Shown here piece by piece: positions 49,218 through 58,400 of a stretch of DNA of 64,000 bases. The position numbers and the translations under genes were made by a program. Numbering within the stretch: the first letter of the stretch is position 1; every line of letters starts with the position of its first letter. The notes under the pieces were generated by a model. The model saw only the letters and a list, made by a program, of their open reading frames with translations. It did not search any database and was not told the origin of the DNA. This DNA comes from a virus, in the IMG/VR virus record IMGVR_UViG_3300044825_002173, positions 1 through 64,000 of that record, one strand, 5' to 3'.

Positions 49218-50215
49218 AACACAGAACCATTAAATCCAAAATCATCGCCTTCTTCGACTAAGATGTTGTCTGCCTCAGTAATGGATTTAATAGCAGTTCC
49301 TGAAAGATGAGATGCAATTGGTGTGTTATCTCTTCCTCTATCTACAGTTAACACATTTCCAGATTTAGATTTAACATAAATTTCTTCACCTTCAATATCC
49401 AAATAGGTGTCTATAAGAATAGAAGATGCATCATTGACAGTAATTAAAGTATCAGATATTGAAATGTCTTGTGTAAGATTTGTTAGTACTGTACCAGTAT
49501 AATTTTTAATAGCCCTTGGTGTTGTTGAATAAACAATTTCTCTTGTTGGTGATGTAGCGGAATCTCCTGCAATATATCCAATGGTAGTCTTTTTGATAAT
49601 ATCTTTTGTTGCACTGATAACTGGACCAAACAAATATGTTTTTGCAGTAAATCTTAAAGTGTATATAAGAACTCTTCTTGTAGTAAAATCACCCTCATAA
49701 TCATCCTGCATTGTTATATTTTCAAGAACCACAGGAATATCTCTTTTTTCATTAATAATGTCTACCAATTCAACTGTCATTGTATAGGCTGGTTGAAAAT
49801 ACGGAAGAATTTGTTCAACTATTTGAAGAGCATCATCATTTAACTTTGACATTATGCTTAGTTCAAATTGCATATTATATGGAACTGGTAAATATGTTTT
49901 TTTTACTTCTTTACCATCTTCTACAGATTTTGCAGTAAATGTCTGAGTTGTTGTTGCCTTTCTCGCTGAATCGTAAGTTAAACCTGTAAATTCAAATGAC
50001 ATCCTAGGTAATGTTATCTGAACTGGTTTATTCAAATCCGGCGATTGTTGAAGTCTTGCTAGAAATTTTTGTGTAGGTCCATATGCTAATGGAACTTTAA
50101 TGACACTTGATATATCACCTGAATTATTTTTATGTTTAATAGTTATGTTGTTAAATAGAGAACCAAAAGCAACAACAGTGTTTCTTAAAATTTCGTGATA
50201 AAAATAATCAAACAT
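49214..50215 (-). CDS. gp15: Tail sheath stabilizer gp15
   Basis: 333 residues (T4 gp15 has 272). It closes the tail and joins it to the neck. The features are the start MFDYFYHEILRNTVVAFGSL, PLAYGPTQKFLARLQQSPDL, TLPRMSFEFTGLTYDSARK and the C-terminal RVLIYTLRFTAKTYLFGPV. A C-terminal extension (about 230-333) of beta character (GNVLTVDRGRDNTPIASHL) is extra relative to T4 and may be surface-exposed. A TATAAATA late promoter lies 50 bases upstream. Confidence 0.95.
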   Translation of the reverse strand: MFDYFYHEILRNTVVAFGSLFNNITIKHKNNSGDISSVIKVPLAYGPTQKFLARLQQSPDLNKPVQITLPRMSFEFTGLTYDSARKATTTQTFTAKSVEDGKEVKKTYLPVPYNMQFELSIMSKLNDDALQIVEQILPYFQPAYTMTVELVDIINEKRDIPVVLENITMQDDYEGDFTTRRVLIYTLRFTAKTYLFGPVISATKDIIKKTTIGYIAGDSATSPTREIVYSTTPRAIKNYTGTVLTNLTQDISISDTLITVNDASSILIDTYLDIEGEEIYVKSKSGNVLTVDRGRDNTPIASHLSGTAIKSITEADNILVEEGDDFGFNGSVL

Positions 50216-50264
50216 ATTGGTAACTTACAATACTACTATTTAACATAATTAAATTAATAACTAA

Positions 50265-50272
50265 TATTTATA
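50265..50272 (-). promoter_or_regulatory. T4-type late promoter TATAAATA
   Basis: Exact TATAAATA, 50 bases upstream of gp15 and 5 bases after the gp14 stop. The A/T-rich leader contains ATTAATTTAATTAT. Confidence 0.65.
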
Positions 50273-50276
50273 AGAA

Positions 50277-51680
50277 TTATGGCATTCCAAATGGATTACT
50301 TTCACTAAAATCTATAATTTTATCTGCTTCTTCCTCAATTTCATCATTTGCAGAATATCCATCTTTAACAGTATATGTATCGATAAAACGCAAATAATGA
50401 GATGCGCTAGAAGCACTTCCCACAATATTTTCTCCCGGAATAAACTGACCATCAACTTTAGAAACCTCAAGTATATTAGTAACAGAGTTCCATGATCTAA
50501 CTCTTGCAGTAACTCCACTTTGAGATCCAGTAACTACCTCATTAAATACAAAGTTTCCTGTAGAGTTTAATGCTGGATTTTGGATTGTTATTGATGGTGT
50601 TTGAGTATATCCAAGACCAGCATTTGTAATATAAATTGCAGTAATAGTTCCTGCTGTAGATACAACAGCAGTTGCTGCGGCTGATACTGTAGAAATTCCT
50701 GTAAATGTAATTGTTGGCGGATTTACATACCCAGATCCTCCATTAGTTACTGTAATAATACCAACAATTCCATTTCCAACAGTTGCGGTTGCAGTTGCTC
50801 CTTTTCCTCCACCACCGTAAATTTTTACACCAGGATTAACTGTATATCCATATCCGGCATTTACCACTTGAACATATTGAACAGACTTTGCAACCGGATT
50901 TGCATTATCATTACATACAACTATTCCACTGATCATTTGGGCAATTGCAGTCGCTGTTTTTCCGCCAGATGGAGCAGAGGAAATGCCAACACTAGGAACA
51001 CTTGTGTATCCTCCACCACGATTTGTTACCGTAATGAATCTTACTCCGCCATTTACAATATTGGAAATTGCAGTTGCCGTAATTCCAACCCCAACCATAG
51101 TAAGTTTTTGTATATTTCCTGCAGCAGATAACCCATCTGTACTTCCACTTATATTGTCATCGATTTCTTCAACACTTGTATCAATAATTTCGTCTTCATA
51201 TCTAAAGAGTTCACATCTTAACTCATATGTATATAATCCTTGGAGTTGATAAAAAGGTTTTTCGTGTTCAACATATTTAATTTCAAATAGACGGTCACCT
51301 AAAGGAAAATAAATTAAATCTCCCTCTTTTGGTCTAGATGATAATTTAATGTTAGGATGATTTGCGATTAAAGGAGAAATATAATTTTTAAATCTTTCTC
51401 TTGAAATTGTCAGTGTTATTTCATTAAGTGCTTGTATTCCAAATTTTGATAAAATTGTTGGATTATCAGAGTATCCTTCATAAGTATTTACGTATGCTTC
51501 AATTGGATAAGCACTATCAAAGGCAGATTCTATAACTTCTCTTATTACTTTTTTTTCTGTAATGTATTTTCTGGGCAAGTAATGAATTTCAACACCATAC
51601 ATTCTCAATTGCTCATTGATTAAGTCTTGTATTAAACCCTGTTCTGGTCTTGATCCGTTTAAAAAGAATGGATTTAACAT
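50277..51680 (-). CDS. gp14: Neck protein gp14 with inserted NGGxGY repeats
   Basis: 467 residues (T4 gp14 has 256). The N-terminal part (MLNPFFLNGSRPEQGLIQDL, YLPRKYITEKKVIREVIESA) and the C-terminal VKDGYSANDEIEEEADKIID-FSESNPFG match gp14. Residues about 200-370 are an insertion with four copies of a short beta motif, for example VTNRGGGYTSVP, VVNAGYGYTVNP, VTNGGSGYVNPP and ITNAGLGYTQTP. The insertion accounts for the extra length. It probably forms an exposed beta solenoid or fibre-like projection on the neck. The gene lies 5 bases after gp13. Confidence 0.92.
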   Translation of the reverse strand: MLNPFFLNGSRPEQGLIQDLINEQLRMYGVEIHYLPRKYITEKKVIREVIESAFDSAYPIEAYVNTYEGYSDNPTILSKFGIQALNEITLTISRERFKNYISPLIANHPNIKLSSRPKEGDLIYFPLGDRLFEIKYVEHEKPFYQLQGLYTYELRCELFRYEDEIIDTSVEEIDDNISGSTDGLSAAGNIQKLTMVGVGITATAISNIVNGGVRFITVTNRGGGYTSVPSVGISSAPSGGKTATAIAQMISGIVVCNDNANPVAKSVQYVQVVNAGYGYTVNPGVKIYGGGGKGATATATVGNGIVGIITVTNGGSGYVNPPTITFTGISTVSAAATAVVSTAGTITAIYITNAGLGYTQTPSITIQNPALNSTGNFVFNEVVTGSQSGVTARVRSWNSVTNILEVSKVDGQFIPGENIVGSASSASHYLRFIDTYTVKDGYSANDEIEEEADKIIDFSESNPFGMP

Positions 51681-51685
51681 AGATC

Positions 51686-52534
51686 TTAACCAATCATGTC
51701 TAGAGGTGGAAGTTCATAAGTATTTGACATTTTTTCCATTAAGATATCAATCTCTCTTTGAGCATCATCATACAATTGTCTTCCATTAAACTCTACTCCT
51801 CCAGGCAACTTAACTCCTGTAAATTTAATTAAATTTTGACCCCATTGCCTCTTTATCAATGCAGTTAAATAAGGTTTTAAAAATGAATCATTCCAAACTC
51901 TTGAATAATCATTTGGATCTAGTGTTGAATAACAATCAATTATAAAATATTGATTTGTTGTAACTGATCCCCAATCAATATCAAGATAAAGGCGATCTTG
52001 TCTTTTATTAAAACGTATCTGTTTTTGTGTATTAAGTAGAAAATCTAAATCTTCGAGATATGTTTTAACCATAGCATAACTCAATAGTTCAGTAGTTCCC
52101 CAGTAGTAAATATCATTTAAAAATAACTGATATTTAACGCTAAACATGTTATGAGTAATAGTATTAGCACCATCAAAAGTAAAAATTTTATTTACTCCAA
52201 TAACATTTGGAGGAACCTGCAAATAATTACTATTTTCATAATATGAAAATGTAGTTGCCGTTCCTACTATATTTGTAGTTACCGTTGTAGTAGCTATTCC
52301 TGGCGAACCATCTAAGTTTGGTTTTGCTCTTCCCCTATCTATATCTTCTTGAGTTACTTTATACTTATAAAAAGTTGGGTAGACTCCATCAAAATGTCTT
52401 TCTTGAAAAAATTGAACAGCATCATCTACTAAATCTTCAATTTGCTCGTCGGCAACATTAATTTCTAAAACTGGATATCCCAATTTTCTTTTACAATAAT
52501 CAATAAGTTCTTGTCTAGTAGATGGTTGTGCCAT
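51686..52534 (-). CDS. gp13: Neck protein gp13
   Basis: 282 residues (T4 gp13 has 309). It forms the head-completion ring. The start STRQELIDYCKRKLGYPVLE and NVADEQIEDLVDDAVQFFQE, then the central FTFDGANTITHNMFSVKYQL, and the end LYDDAQREIDILMEKMSNTY match the family. The start overlaps the stop of the 54-residue gene (TAATG). Together with gp14 it should seal the packaged head to the tail. Confidence 0.95.
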   Translation of the reverse strand: MAQPSTRQELIDYCKRKLGYPVLEINVADEQIEDLVDDAVQFFQERHFDGVYPTFYKYKVTQEDIDRGRAKPNLDGSPGIATTTVTTNIVGTATTFSYYENSNYLQVPPNVIGVNKIFTFDGANTITHNMFSVKYQLFLNDIYYWGTTELLSYAMVKTYLEDLDFLLNTQKQIRFNKRQDRLYLDIDWGSVTTNQYFIIDCYSTLDPNDYSRVWNDSFLKPYLTALIKRQWGQNLIKFTGVKLPGGVEFNGRQLYDDAQREIDILMEKMSNTYELPPLDMIG

Positions 52535-52698
52535 TATAGTTTTGATAAAACTTCTTGTTGTTTAAGATAAAGCTTTAAGTAAGATTTTGCGTAGTTCCGC
52601 AAAATATCAAAATCTTCTATACTATCTATATCTCTAGCAAGTTTTTCATATTCAAATGATTTATTCAAATCATCTAAGGTAATTTTATTTGGATCCAT
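52534..52698 (-). CDS. Small conserved protein before gp13 (54 aa)
   Basis: 54 residues: MDPNKITLDDLNKSFEYEKL, ARDIDSIEDFDILRNYAKSY, LKLYLKQQEVLSKL. It is helical, with a pattern familiar from small cyanomyovirus proteins next to gp13. Its stop overlaps the gp13 start as TAATG and its start lies inside the end of the 75-residue gene (14-base overlap). The coupling on both sides supports translation. Function unknown. Confidence 0.7.
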   Translation of the reverse strand: MDPNKITLDDLNKSFEYEKLARDIDSIEDFDILRNYAKSYLKLYLKQQEVLSKL

Positions 52699-52912
52699 TT
52701 GATAAATTCCTTAATAAGTTTTTAATTTCATCCAAGTCATTTTTAATATCATTCATATCATTTTCTAAATTATCAATTCTCTTTTTTTCATTATCTTTCA
52801 TTTGTTTTATTTTTATATAATTATTATAGTCATTCATATTTGTATTTAAAATAGCACTTGTTTTTGCATCTCTTATTAAATTTGGGTGACCTTCAACTTT
52901 TAAATATTTCAT
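52685..52912 (-). CDS. Small coiled-coil protein (75 aa)
   Basis: 75 residues from the ATG at 52910-52912: MKYLKVEGHPNLIRDAKTSA, ILNTNMNDYNNYIKIKQMKD, then a heptad-rich end (RIDNLENDMNDIKNDLDEIK, NLLRNL). Its ATG follows the 831-residue gene's TGA within one base, so a five-codon extension inside that gene is unlikely to be used. A coiled-coil accessory of the tail fibre or baseplate proteins is plausible from position. Confidence 0.75.
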   Translation of the reverse strand: MKYLKVEGHPNLIRDAKTSAILNTNMNDYNNYIKIKQMKDNEKKRIDNLENDMNDIKNDLDEIKNLLRNLSNGSK

Positions 52913-52913
52913 A

Positions 52914-55409
52914 TCAAGCAAGTGCAATAACTCTAAAGTCTTTTACTCTTGGTGGAAAAGCTTGGTTTGTTCCTGATCCAATTAATTTAATACTGAAATA
53001 TTTAAAGGGTGGAAGACTAGGCACAGTAAATTCATAATCTTTAAATACCAAATCACTGGAAATATATCCAATAGAATCGGTTTTAATCATTTTTTTATCT
53101 GAGGTTCCATCACTAAGTGATTCTGAAATAACAACTCCTTCATTCGTTAGATTTGAGTACCCAGGAAATGGATAATAAATTGTTTTTTCGTTAAGATTAT
53201 TCTTAATAGAATATAATGCTCTCAAATCACTAAAAACATTGACATAAGCAGATACAATTACCTTTAAAGAAGTTGCAGGAATTTCTAATTGAATAATATT
53301 TGTTGCATACACAAAGGATGATGGATCTTCTGTTAAATTACTAACTCTATTATCTTCAGCATAATCCTGAATAGGACTATTGATTCTATTACTAGTAAAT
53401 ATCATAGAAACCCTATCCAAATCCACAACTGGTGACAAATAAGAATCTGAAGTTTCTAAAAATAAATCTATAGACATAGATTTATTTCCAGGAAGAGTAG
53501 TTAATCTCTCCGTCTCATTAATTTTTGAACAAATTAATCTTGGCGAATCAAAATAATTATTTTTGCTCAATTCAATATCAACAAATCCTTTATCCTCAAA
53601 AGAATTTTCTGTTCCATCAACACTAGTTCCGGAAATAGTTCTCATTCTTGAAGTTATGTTAGTTCCATTTAATATTGTAGTTTGTATATTTGGATTTGCA
53701 ATTTCATATTGAATATTTTGAGTGGCATTTATAAAAGACCCACCAGTTGATTTTGTTTCATTTGAATAAAGTTTAGGAAAATTTGTTCCAATACTTCTAT
53801 CGACTTGTCCATATGGAAGAGAACTTGTCTTTCCATCTTGTGAAGTATCTATTTTAATAGTATAATAATCAAAATCAATAGGATCTGAAACTTCAGCATC
53901 CTGAAGAGTATGTGTAGTATTAATCCTCCTCAAAGATATTCCATTTAATTCGTATTTGTAGATTGAAGTATTTTGAGTGTAAGAAGCAGATAATGTTTGA
54001 TCAATTCCTCTAGTTATTCCAGTTAAAGAGTTGGAAGTAACTCCATCATAGGATATAATTTCATTTCCAATTAAAATATATCCTGGATTTGTAGTTCCAA
54101 CTCCAACATTTTCAAATGTAGAGAAATTTGTTGTACTATCAACTAAAATGCTTGCAGTAGAAGTTCTATCATAATTAGATGTTAATTTTATCGGTGGCAC
54201 ATCACTTAAAACATTAGATATTCTTACAATGTTTTCTCCAGCGTGCATTCCATGATTTCTATGATTTACTTTTATATGCAATCCATCAGTTTCTGTTTGA
54301 ATACCATCGGCAGGTATAAAAACATTTCCACCAACAGATTGATTTAAATTAGTAGTTATACCAGAATTATTAACATATTGTATTGTTTTTCCTACTCCTG
54401 TTGCAAAATCTCCCTGTACGTTATCAAGTATTAACTCATTTATTCCACTTAAATTAGAAACAGAAAGTTGTAAATTTCTACCAAGAGTTTCTGATCCAAT
54501 TTGAGATGCTGTTAAAACATCACCAATAACATATCCAGTTCCTCCATTTAATATAGTTGCTCCAATCGCAACTCCATTTGAGATCGTAATATCTGCCGTT
54601 GCGTTTCTACCATTTCCTGTAATATTAGTTAATGTAATATTTGAATATGTGGCATTTCCGGTATAACCAATTCCAGAGTTTATAATATTTAAAGTTCCTG
54701 TCGCAATTCCAGCAGATGCAACATAATTTCCAGTTGCATTACTTCCTACTTGTAAAATTGTATTTCCTAAAGTAAGATTTGTGTCTTGCACTGTAGTCCC
54801 TAATCCCACTCTTATTCTTTTCGATGAAAACTCAAGTGGATTTGAAACTAGTGTTGCTATTTGTTTGTTTCCTAAACCTAATTCTGGGTTATAAAAACTA
54901 AAGTTTCCTTCGGTTTGTGTAAAATTTGCTCTATACAAGGTAAATTTTAAGTCTTCATATGGACTTTCATTCCAAGTTGAAGCATTTTGTGATTTAAAAA
55001 GACCTCCAGAAACTGGTTGCTTAGTCACAAAAATCTGTCTAGATTCTGGTCCTGACAAAGTTGTAACATCAACTTCACCAAGTCTAGAAACCCAAACATT
55101 ATAATTTTGTGACTGAGAGAGTATTACAAGCGCATGAAATCTTTGTCCAAGCAAATATATTGGAGATGGAAAAGTAATTCTTGTTGGAACTGAAGCATCA
55201 TTAAATGCCTTAATATCTTTTGGATCTATTACAACTTCACTAAATGGATAAACTTTTTGTGTAGGAAGACCAAGTTCCATTGGTCTAAGTTGAATAGTTA
55301 CTGGTAAAGTTTCATCCTTTGATAAAAAATATAAATCAACAGAGGTAATAAAGGCTCCTTTTGGATTTTCAATATAAAATGATTGTGCTAATGGATCTAT
55401 AACATTCAT
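52914..55409 (-). CDS. Large virion (baseplate or fibre) protein, 831 aa
   Basis: 831 residues. The start DPLAQSFYIENPKGAFITSV and DLYFLSKDETLPVTIQLRPM matches a module common in cyanomyovirus tail proteins. The rest is beta-rich with two NGGxGY-type elements (NIINSGIGYTG, ILNGGTGYVIGD) and a C-terminal segment PPFKYFSIKLIGSGTNQAFP. It lies next to the 1846-residue DUF4815 protein, where T4 has gp9-gp12, so a baseplate or short-fibre role is likely but cannot be fixed. An AATAAATA element is 23 bases upstream. Confidence 0.85.
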   Translation of the reverse strand: MNVIDPLAQSFYIENPKGAFITSVDLYFLSKDETLPVTIQLRPMELGLPTQKVYPFSEVVIDPKDIKAFNDASVPTRITFPSPIYLLGQRFHALVILSQSQNYNVWVSRLGEVDVTTLSGPESRQIFVTKQPVSGGLFKSQNASTWNESPYEDLKFTLYRANFTQTEGNFSFYNPELGLGNKQIATLVSNPLEFSSKRIRVGLGTTVQDTNLTLGNTILQVGSNATGNYVASAGIATGTLNIINSGIGYTGNATYSNITLTNITGNGRNATADITISNGVAIGATILNGGTGYVIGDVLTASQIGSETLGRNLQLSVSNLSGINELILDNVQGDFATGVGKTIQYVNNSGITTNLNQSVGGNVFIPADGIQTETDGLHIKVNHRNHGMHAGENIVRISNVLSDVPPIKLTSNYDRTSTASILVDSTTNFSTFENVGVGTTNPGYILIGNEIISYDGVTSNSLTGITRGIDQTLSASYTQNTSIYKYELNGISLRRINTTHTLQDAEVSDPIDFDYYTIKIDTSQDGKTSSLPYGQVDRSIGTNFPKLYSNETKSTGGSFINATQNIQYEIANPNIQTTILNGTNITSRMRTISGTSVDGTENSFEDKGFVDIELSKNNYFDSPRLICSKINETERLTTLPGNKSMSIDLFLETSDSYLSPVVDLDRVSMIFTSNRINSPIQDYAEDNRVSNLTEDPSSFVYATNIIQLEIPATSLKVIVSAYVNVFSDLRALYSIKNNLNEKTIYYPFPGYSNLTNEGVVISESLSDGTSDKKMIKTDSIGYISSDLVFKDYEFTVPSLPPFKYFSIKLIGSGTNQAFPPRVKDFRVIALA

Positions 55410-55431
55410 TTGACTATTCTTTATTATTCTT

Positions 55432-55439
55432 TATTTATT
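55432..55439 (-). promoter_or_regulatory. Late promoter-like AATAAATA
   Basis: One mismatch to TATAAATA, 23 bases before the 831-residue gene, in the 41-base gap after the 1846-residue gene. Confidence 0.35.
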
Positions 55440-55450
55440 TTGCTTAAATA

Positions 55451-58400
55451 TTATTTTTTATTTTTATTATTTTTATTATTGTTATTGTTGTTACTGCCGA
55501 AGGGATTTCCGCCAGTGAATCCCGATGGCAGTCCTCCAGAAGATGGGTTGTTTGGTTTGGTAGGTGCTGTAGATGGTTTGGCAGGCACAGTGTTATTACC
55601 TCCACCTCCACTGCCGAAGGGATTTCCGCCGGTGAATCCCGATGGTAGATTAGATCCTCCACTACTAGATATAGGAGTACGGACAATACTATTCATAAAT
55701 TTATCGCCTGTTACGTTGTTATTTTTATTACTTCCTGGTGGTGGTTCATTAACTCTAGCCTTAGTTTCTCCAGATCCTATCCTTTCAGGTTGTACTGCAA
55801 CTACTTGCCCAGTTCCAATTGTAGTTTTAGCTGAATTGTAAGCATTTCCTGTAGATACTTTTATATTATTATTGCTAGAATAAGAACTGTTATTAATTTG
55901 ATTAACAATTCTTTTTTCTTGGGTTCTCGACATATTTTCATCAATTTTTTCGATAAGATCTTTTGAAACACCTCCTTTTCTTGCAAGGTCTTTTAATCTC
56001 TGCCTACCACTATCATCTAAATCTGGTTTATAATAATTGTAGTAAACTGTAGTTGGTAGTGTTGTGAGTGGTCCTGTGATGGGTGCTGGTAACTGTTGTG
56101 GTGTTGCTGCTGGTTGTGCTGCTGGTTGTGCTGCTGGTTGTGCTGCTGGTTGTGCTGCTGGTTCTGATGATGGTCTTGATGATGGTCTTGATGATGGTGC
56201 TGAAGGTGGAGGTGTTCCAGGACCAGGAATCATTGGTTCATCTTGAGGAGCTTCTATTCTAATTGGTCTAGAAACAATAACATTTTCTTGAACTGTATTT
56301 ATCTTACCTTCGGAAACATACTTTTCTTCAGCACTAGTTGTATATGTACCAAATATTAATGAATTAGTATTACTGCTAGTTAATCTAAAAGTTTTACTAC
56401 CACATTCAAATTTTGGATTAACATCTACATTTGGATTTGGAATAAAGAAAGAACCAAGAACCGCACCAGTGTCGTCAGTTATTAATTTAACATCTACAAT
56501 AGTTGCTTCTGCTTGACTTGTTTGTCCTCTTAATTTCATTCCAATTGCAACATATCCACTAAATTGTCCTTGTGGTTGATTAGATAAACTATAAGTATCA
56601 ATATTAAGAATAGATGATGTTGAAGAATATGATTCTGAAATATTAGTGGTAGAATTATATGGGTTTATTGTATAGACATCAGAAGGACTGTTGTATGTTC
56701 CATACTTATGATTTTGCTGAGCAACTCTAAAAGTTATTTTTGGTAATAATCCATTAGGATCATCAAAACTACCTATAACAGTTTCTCCTACCTGAAAAAC
56801 ACCGCTAATCATAGTAATTTCAAGTAATTTTGGTATAATATACTTATTAGTATCAATACCACCAAAGAATGAATAAACTTTTGTCAATGGTTTTAATCTT
56901 TTAGCGATAAATTCAATATTTCTAGATCTCATATATGGTATTAATCTAGTATTAAGAACTACATCTCCGAAAGAAGTTCTTTTTTCTGATACGGCCCAAG
57001 TATTTGTTGCTGCATCCCAAGTAGCTCCAGCAAACCCCGTTTGTGGATCAGATTGAAGAATTTTTTGTATTTCAGATTCTTCTCTATCAACAAAAATAGT
57101 ATTTCCAGTAGATCTAGATTGGTCTACCCAAACATCGGATGATGGTTGTAGGAAAATGGTTCCCGTATAAAAATCGGTAGTATATGGGTTTACATTTACT
57201 GCTCTTGATGCATATGGTTGATCAATAATTATAGACTCTGTGTAATCTAATGTTACAAGTTGTCCAGTTCTTTTTACTCCACTTCCAATTAAACTAGTAT
57301 CTGTTCTTGCATCTGCTAAAGGATTTGCTTCTGTTCCTAACCCAATGGAAGAATTTGTTCCAAGTAACAGATCAACTGATGTTGTAAAATGAGTTGGTCT
57401 TAATTCTAAGTTATTAGGATCAATAGAATTTTTATAAACTGTCAATCTATCTTGATTATCATTTGAAGTAAAATTATCAACAAAAAATCCACATTTAAAT
57501 CTGTTGCGTTGATTATCATCTAATGTTGAAAAATTAGAAGCATTAACCTCAAGTAAAGAAAGCGAGGTGTAATATTCTAAATTTTCAATTCTATCTTCTA
57601 GTTTACCAATATCTGACATCCTATATCTTTTATGTTCCTTTAATTCAATATTAATTTCATTCACATTAATAAGATATGGTTGTAAATATGCAGTGGCAAT
57701 TTCTAGAACATCTTCATTGATAATTGGTGGTTGAGGAGTTTCTGCAGGAGTTCCTATTTTTAATTGAAATCCGCCAGTTTTATCGATAAGAATTTTATCA
57801 ATTCTTGGAAGATAGAACGAATATGATAAAAGAATCGATTCATCTGATGCTAAAACATTGGAAGCAGAATTTCCGGAAGATGTAAAATTCCTTGCTAAAA
57901 ATTCAAATGGAGATCTTGAATTTAAAGACGGTGAAATAGTAGAAACTCTTGGTCTAATATCTAGAATATCTGAATTTCTTAAAGTAGTGTAAACACTTGG
58001 TATATTAGAATAATTAAATTGCTCATAAGAATTTACCGTTGTTATGTCACCAGTGTCCGATGCGGAAAAACTTGCAGATTCATAAACAATTTTTAATTTT
58101 CTTATGGGTTCTTTTGAGTTACTATTTCTAATAATCTTAGAATAGTCATAAATAGTTTCCTTTTGATTTGAATCGAAAGTAAAAGAAGAACTAATATCTT
58201 TATCTCCAGAATTTATAACAGAAATAAATGCAGTAATTCCAGATTCTCCAAATGTTACTTTTTCACCTTCAATAAAACTATTTGAATTCAAATTTACAAA
58301 TCCTATCTGTAAATCATTAATTTTTTCTGCATATACTCCTAAAGATTGACTGCGTTCTCCAATAAAAGATTCTCCAATTAAAAGATCTCCAGTTTTATTG

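Noticed and set aside
56105-56164. CRISPR-like tandem array
   Set aside because: The repeats are contiguous, with no spacers, in frame and encode QPAA. It is a protein repeat.
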